64,000 nucleotides of DNA from positions 195,623,918 through 195,687,917 of the forward strand of contig NC_134400.1 in the NCBI RefSeq assembly GCF_050003625.1, read 5' to 3'. The number at the start of each line of letters is the position of its first letter. Position 1 is the stretch's first letter. The notes beneath the pieces are model-generated. The model saw only the letters and a list, made by a program, of their open reading frames with translations. It had not been told where the DNA came from and did not search any database. The translations under genes and the position numbers were made by a program. Origin of the DNA: Haematobia irritans (taxonomy: Eukaryota; Arthropoda; Insecta; Diptera; Muscidae). Shown piece by piece: positions 60,624-64,000 of the stretch.

Positions 60624-62540
60624 TTTATACCCTCCATCATAGGATGGGGGTATATTAACTTTGTCATTCCGTTTGTAACACATCGATATATTGCTCTAAG
60701 ACCCCATAAAGTATATATATTCTGGGTCGTGGTGAAATTCTGAGTCGATCTAAGCATGTCCGTCCGTCCGTCTGTTGAAATCACGCTAACTTCCGAACGA
60801 AACAAGCTATCGACTTGAAACTTTGCACAAGTAGTTGTTATCGATGTAGGTCGAATGGTATTGAAAATGGACCATATCGGTCCACTTTTACGTATAGGCC
60901 CCATATAAAGGGACCCTCAGATTTGGCTTGTGGAGCCTCTAACAGAAGCATATTTCATCCGATCCAGCTGAAATTTGGTACATGGTGTTGGTATATGGTA
61001 TCTAATAACCATGCAAAAATTGGTCCACATCGGTCCATAATTATATATAGACCCCATATAAACCGATCTCCAAATTTGGCTTGCGAAGCCTCAAAGAGAA
61101 GCAAATTGCATCCGATCCGGCTGAAATTTGGTACATGATATTGGTATATGGTCTCTAACAACCATGCAAAAATTGGTCCACATCGGTTCATAATTATATA
61201 TAGCCCCCATATAAACCGATCCCCAGATTTGGCTTGCGGAGCCTCAAAGGGAAGAAAATTTCATCCGATCCGGCTGAAATTTGGTACATGCTGTTGGTAT
61301 ATAGTCTCTAACAACCATGCATAAATTGGTCCACATCGGTCCATAATTATATATAGACCCCATATAAACCGATCTCCAGATTTGGCTTGCGAAGCCTCAA
61401 AGAGAAGCAAATTGCATCCGATCCGGCTGAAATTTGGTACATGATATTGGTATATGGTCTCTAACAACCATGCAAAACTTGGTCCACATCGGTTCATAAT
61501 TATATATAGCCCCCATATAAACCGATCCCCAGATTTGGCTTGCGAAGTCTCCAAGAGAAGCAAATTTCATCTAATCTGGTTGTAATCTGGAACATGGTGT
61601 TAGTATATGATCTTTAACAACCGTGCCAGAATTGGTCCATAACGGTCCATAATTATATATAGGCCCCATATAAAACGTTCTCCAGATTTGACCTCCGGAG
61701 CCTCTTGGAGGAGCAAAATTCATCCGATCCGGTTCAAATTAGGAACGTGGTGTTAGTATATGGTCGCTAAGGACCATACCAAAATTGGTCCAATCACACA
61801 AAAATTGGTCCATATCGGTTCATAATCATGGTTGCTACTAGAGCCAAAAATAATCTACCAAGATTTTATTTCTATAGAAAATTTTGTCAAAATTTTATTT
61901 CTAGAGAAAATTTTGTTAAAATTTTATTTCTAGAGAAAATTTTGTTAAAATTTTATTCCGTTCATAATAAAATTTTCATCATTGCCAAAATTTTATTTCT
62001 ATAGAAAATTTTGTCAAAATTTTATTTCTATAGAAAATTTTGTTCAAATTTTATTCGGTTCATAATCATGGTTGCCACTCGAACCAAAAATAATCTACCA
62101 AGATTTTATTTCTATAGAAAATTTTGTCAAAAGTTTATTTCTATAGAAAATTTTGTTAAAATTTTAATTCTGTAGAAAATTTTGTCAAAATTTTTATTTC
62201 TATAGAAAATTTTGTCAAAATTTTTATTTCTATAGAAAATTTTGTGAAAACTTTATTTCTATAGAACATTTTGTTAAAATTTTATTTTATTTTATTTGTC
62301 AAACTGAATTATATACGTATTGGATCGATCTTTTTTTATTTAATATATACCTCGTATGGACTTACATACAATTTAGAAGATGGTGTTAGGAGATTTTAAA
62401 ATACCTTGCCATCGGCAAGCGTTACCGCAACTTAAGTAATTCGATTGTGGAATGCAGTGTTTAGAAGAAGTTTCTACGCAATCCATGATGGAGGGTACAT
62501 AAGCCTCGGCCTGGCCGAACTTACGGCCGTATATACTTGT
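60624..62540 (-). mobile_element. DINE/HINE-like element H, complete, inside mariner
   Basis: The tail is at the left (ATACCCTCCATCATAGG), then monomers with CCCCATATAAA landmarks at 60899, 61052, 61205, 61358, 61511 and 61664, each exactly 153 bp apart. A minus-oriented 29-bp array with two GGTTGCYACT ... CCAAAAATAATCTACC ends (61827-62300) follows, and the head at the right (GGCCTGGCCGAAC, ACGGCCGTATATACTTG). The known mariner sequence on both sides fixes the termini to within about 2 bp and shows insertion into a run of T with little or no target duplication. Confidence 0.88.
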
Positions 62541-62908
62541 TTTCCACTTTTTTTTCACAATAACAAAAGTTGCTTTACAAAAGACGCTCTATCTCACAAA
62601 CTAATTGACTTACAGACGTCAAATTTTGACACGAATCATTTGAAGGTTGGTACTATATAAAAATAATATGAGTTTAATACTAGCGACGCCATCTATGTGT
62701 CAGACCGGGGTCTTATCAGCCAACCTGTTATAACTACATCCCTTTGAAAAATCGTCAAATCGACATAAAAACCCTTAAAAGGAAATACTTGAGTCGAACA
62801 TCTTAAAAAATCGTCATCTCATAACTACGTTGTTTAAAATCGTCAGAGGCCAAATTCACCATCAAAAATCGTCAAAATGACGAACAATCGTCAAAGTTGG
62901 CACCGCTG

Positions 62909-62916
62909 ATGGTAAG
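62909..62916 (+). repeat. 8-bp target-site duplication, right
   Basis: ATGGTAAG, identical to 56337-56344, directly after the CAGCGGTGCCAA inverted end. Confidence 0.85.
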
Positions 62917-64000
62917 AAAGAAATTTCACCACAACTTTTTCAAATCCCTAAAAGTATGCAACAATTATTAATTTATTCTCAAATCATTGGTTCTATAGAA
63001 TGACGATTATGTCCATTTAGAGCTATAGCCCTATTCTTTAAGTTTTCACTATTTTAAATAAAGGCAAACAATTTATTTAAATGAAATGAATAGAATGGCA
63101 AACCGTACAATTTTCGTTAGGCGATGTTTTCTAATCTTAAAACATATAAATGTATTATTTGGCAATGCAGTTTTCTTTGATAAGAATATCAAATTAGAGT
63201 TGGTTTAAGTCCTCGAGTATCTCTACTTTCTCGCTATAAGAAAAATAAAATCTTGCGATTTGAGATTCCGAATATCGGAACATGGGGGAATATTTTTTAA
63301 TAGGTGTTTTACTTTTTCCTGCAAATTATAAATTTTTGATAAACTTTTTTTTTTTAATTTTCAATGCTAACACTGCTGAGCTCTGTTATTATTCCTTTCT
63401 ACCTTCGTCATCGTAATTTATTTCACTATTTTAAATTTCACATTTCATTCATTGGTATTATATATATTTTTTTTTCATATTCGTGGCATTCTTAATATTT
63501 GTGGCCAATAGTTAATGCCTTTTTAAATACGATCTATGAAATCGATGGAACATTGAAATTTTTGCAATTACCACCTATTTTTAAACACAAATATTTATAT
63601 TCGAAAAAACAAAAAAGACTATAAGAAAAATGTGTAAGCTTGTTGAGGATGACGATGGATGATATTGGTGTGATTTTGATTCAACAAAAAAAATAATAAA
63701 AAAAAATAATTTTACACTCAAGGAAAAATGCTAGTTTTGGAAATTTTAAAAAGTAAAAATCATTGACTACACTTTATGATTTCAAACCCAAACAATCTTG
63801 TTAAAAGATACAGCCTTGCACCCAGAGAAGAAATATGATCACATCAAACATGTTTCAAGAGCAACATGTTACTTTTCCTCGGAAAAAAGTTTTAAACCCA
63901 CTTATATCATTTTGGGATCGCGTCTGCTAAAATATTTCAACCATATCAAAAACTGGCAGCTTATTATACTTTGGAATCGTGTTAGGACTCTGTCCACGGG
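62917..64000. other. Non-repetitive island
   Basis: Mixed AT-rich sequence to the window end. One old CCTAAAAGTATGCAAC repeat lies at 62946, continuing the phrase interrupted at 56270 by the hAT element. No exon or RNA gene was recognised. Confidence 0.45.

Larger units (their letters stand above)
59592..62728 (-). mobile_element. Mariner element (irritans-like), split by DINE-like H
   Basis: Ends ACAGGTTCGCTGATAAG (59592) and, inverted, ACAGGTTGGCTGATAAG (62728) are ~28-bp inverted repeats with two mismatches, flanked by TA on both sides (59590-59591, 62729-62730). The 5' untranslated part is at 62541-62728 and the transposase remnant at 59662-60623. The element is 3.1 kb instead of the usual 1.3 kb because about 1.9 kb of another element sits at the transposase start codon. 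Terminal repeats and transposase resemble the irritans subfamily, first described from the horn fly. Confidence 0.93.
56345..62908. mobile_element. hAT-type element carrying nested insertions
   Basis: The ends CAGTGGTGCCAA (left) and, inverted, CAGCGGTGCCAA (right) form TIRs with the CAG start and 8-bp duplication of hAT elements. The subterminal regions carry about eleven TCGTCA motifs (56372-56445, 59583 and 62750-62895), which fits hAT subterminal repeats. Subtracting E1, E2 and the mariner leaves roughly 850 bp with no transposase frame, so it is non-autonomous. Its own sequence lies at 56345-56545, 57755-57969, 59314-59591 and 62729-62908. Confidence 0.8.

Noticed and set aside
59792..60642. 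Plus-strand frames opposite the mariner
   Set aside because: They are shadows of the minus-strand transposase.

Overview
The window is AT-rich, repeat-dominated nuclear DNA from a dipteran, most likely a muscid or other calyptrate fly (Musca/Stomoxys/Haematobia-like). The evidence is eukaryotic mobile elements only: a decayed irritans-subfamily mariner, tRNA-derived SINEs, a Helitron-like element, DINE/HINE-like elements and an hAT-type element. There is no operon structure and no ribosome-binding-site-led gene. No complete protein-coding gene could be supported. The window reads like the inside of a very long intron or of repeat-rich intergenic DNA. The species call is inference.

About half of the window is one 29-bp tandem repeat family (cores TTTTGACAAAATTTT and TTTCTATAGAAA). 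It forms arrays at about 0.6-1.2, 3.1-6.9, 8.1-12.3, 13.1-16.1, 18.1-20.1, 21.5-25.6, 27.8-28.2, 30.6-33.4, 33.9-34.6, 35.9-37.3 and 37.9-42.3 kb, and smaller arrays inside mobile elements at about 45, 49 and 62 kb. Orientation is uniform over long domains and flips at sharp switch points. Regional variants and higher-order duplications (290, about 658, about 1,360-2,700 bp) show local homogenisation. Islands of ordinary non-coding DNA separate the arrays.

Mobile elements, left to right: SINE (31-379); Helitron-like element inside an array (1211-3150); DINE-like element A (3951-5308); SINE with a perfect 14-bp target duplication (16081-16430); a roughly 420-bp dispersed repeat in three copies (16.5, 25.6, 26.0 kb); a decayed SINE (26255-26415); a TIR-bounded 29-bp array (27706-28226); SINE (40864-41213); DINE-like B (44715-46818), C (48791-50616), F (51200-52228) and G (53333-54354); two tRNA-like SINE heads (50.6-50.9 kb); a TIR element (52744-53258); and a nest from 56345 to 62908. 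In the nest an hAT-type element with an 8-bp target duplication contains two inverted DINE-like copies (E1, E2) and a mariner. The mariner is itself split by DINE-like H, which carries a 29-bp array.

The most striking pattern is that the DINE-like elements, though strongly diverged in sequence, carry internal tandem monomers of almost invariably 153 bp, and several also carry a 29-bp array. Host-gene hints are weak. There is a phase-0 open exon behind a strong 3' splice site on the minus strand (6926-7039), whose AG|GTAAG junction also fits a recursive splice site. There is also a 14-codon start exon with a GTAAGT donor on the minus strand (48372-48413), facing a short plus-strand start at 48701.
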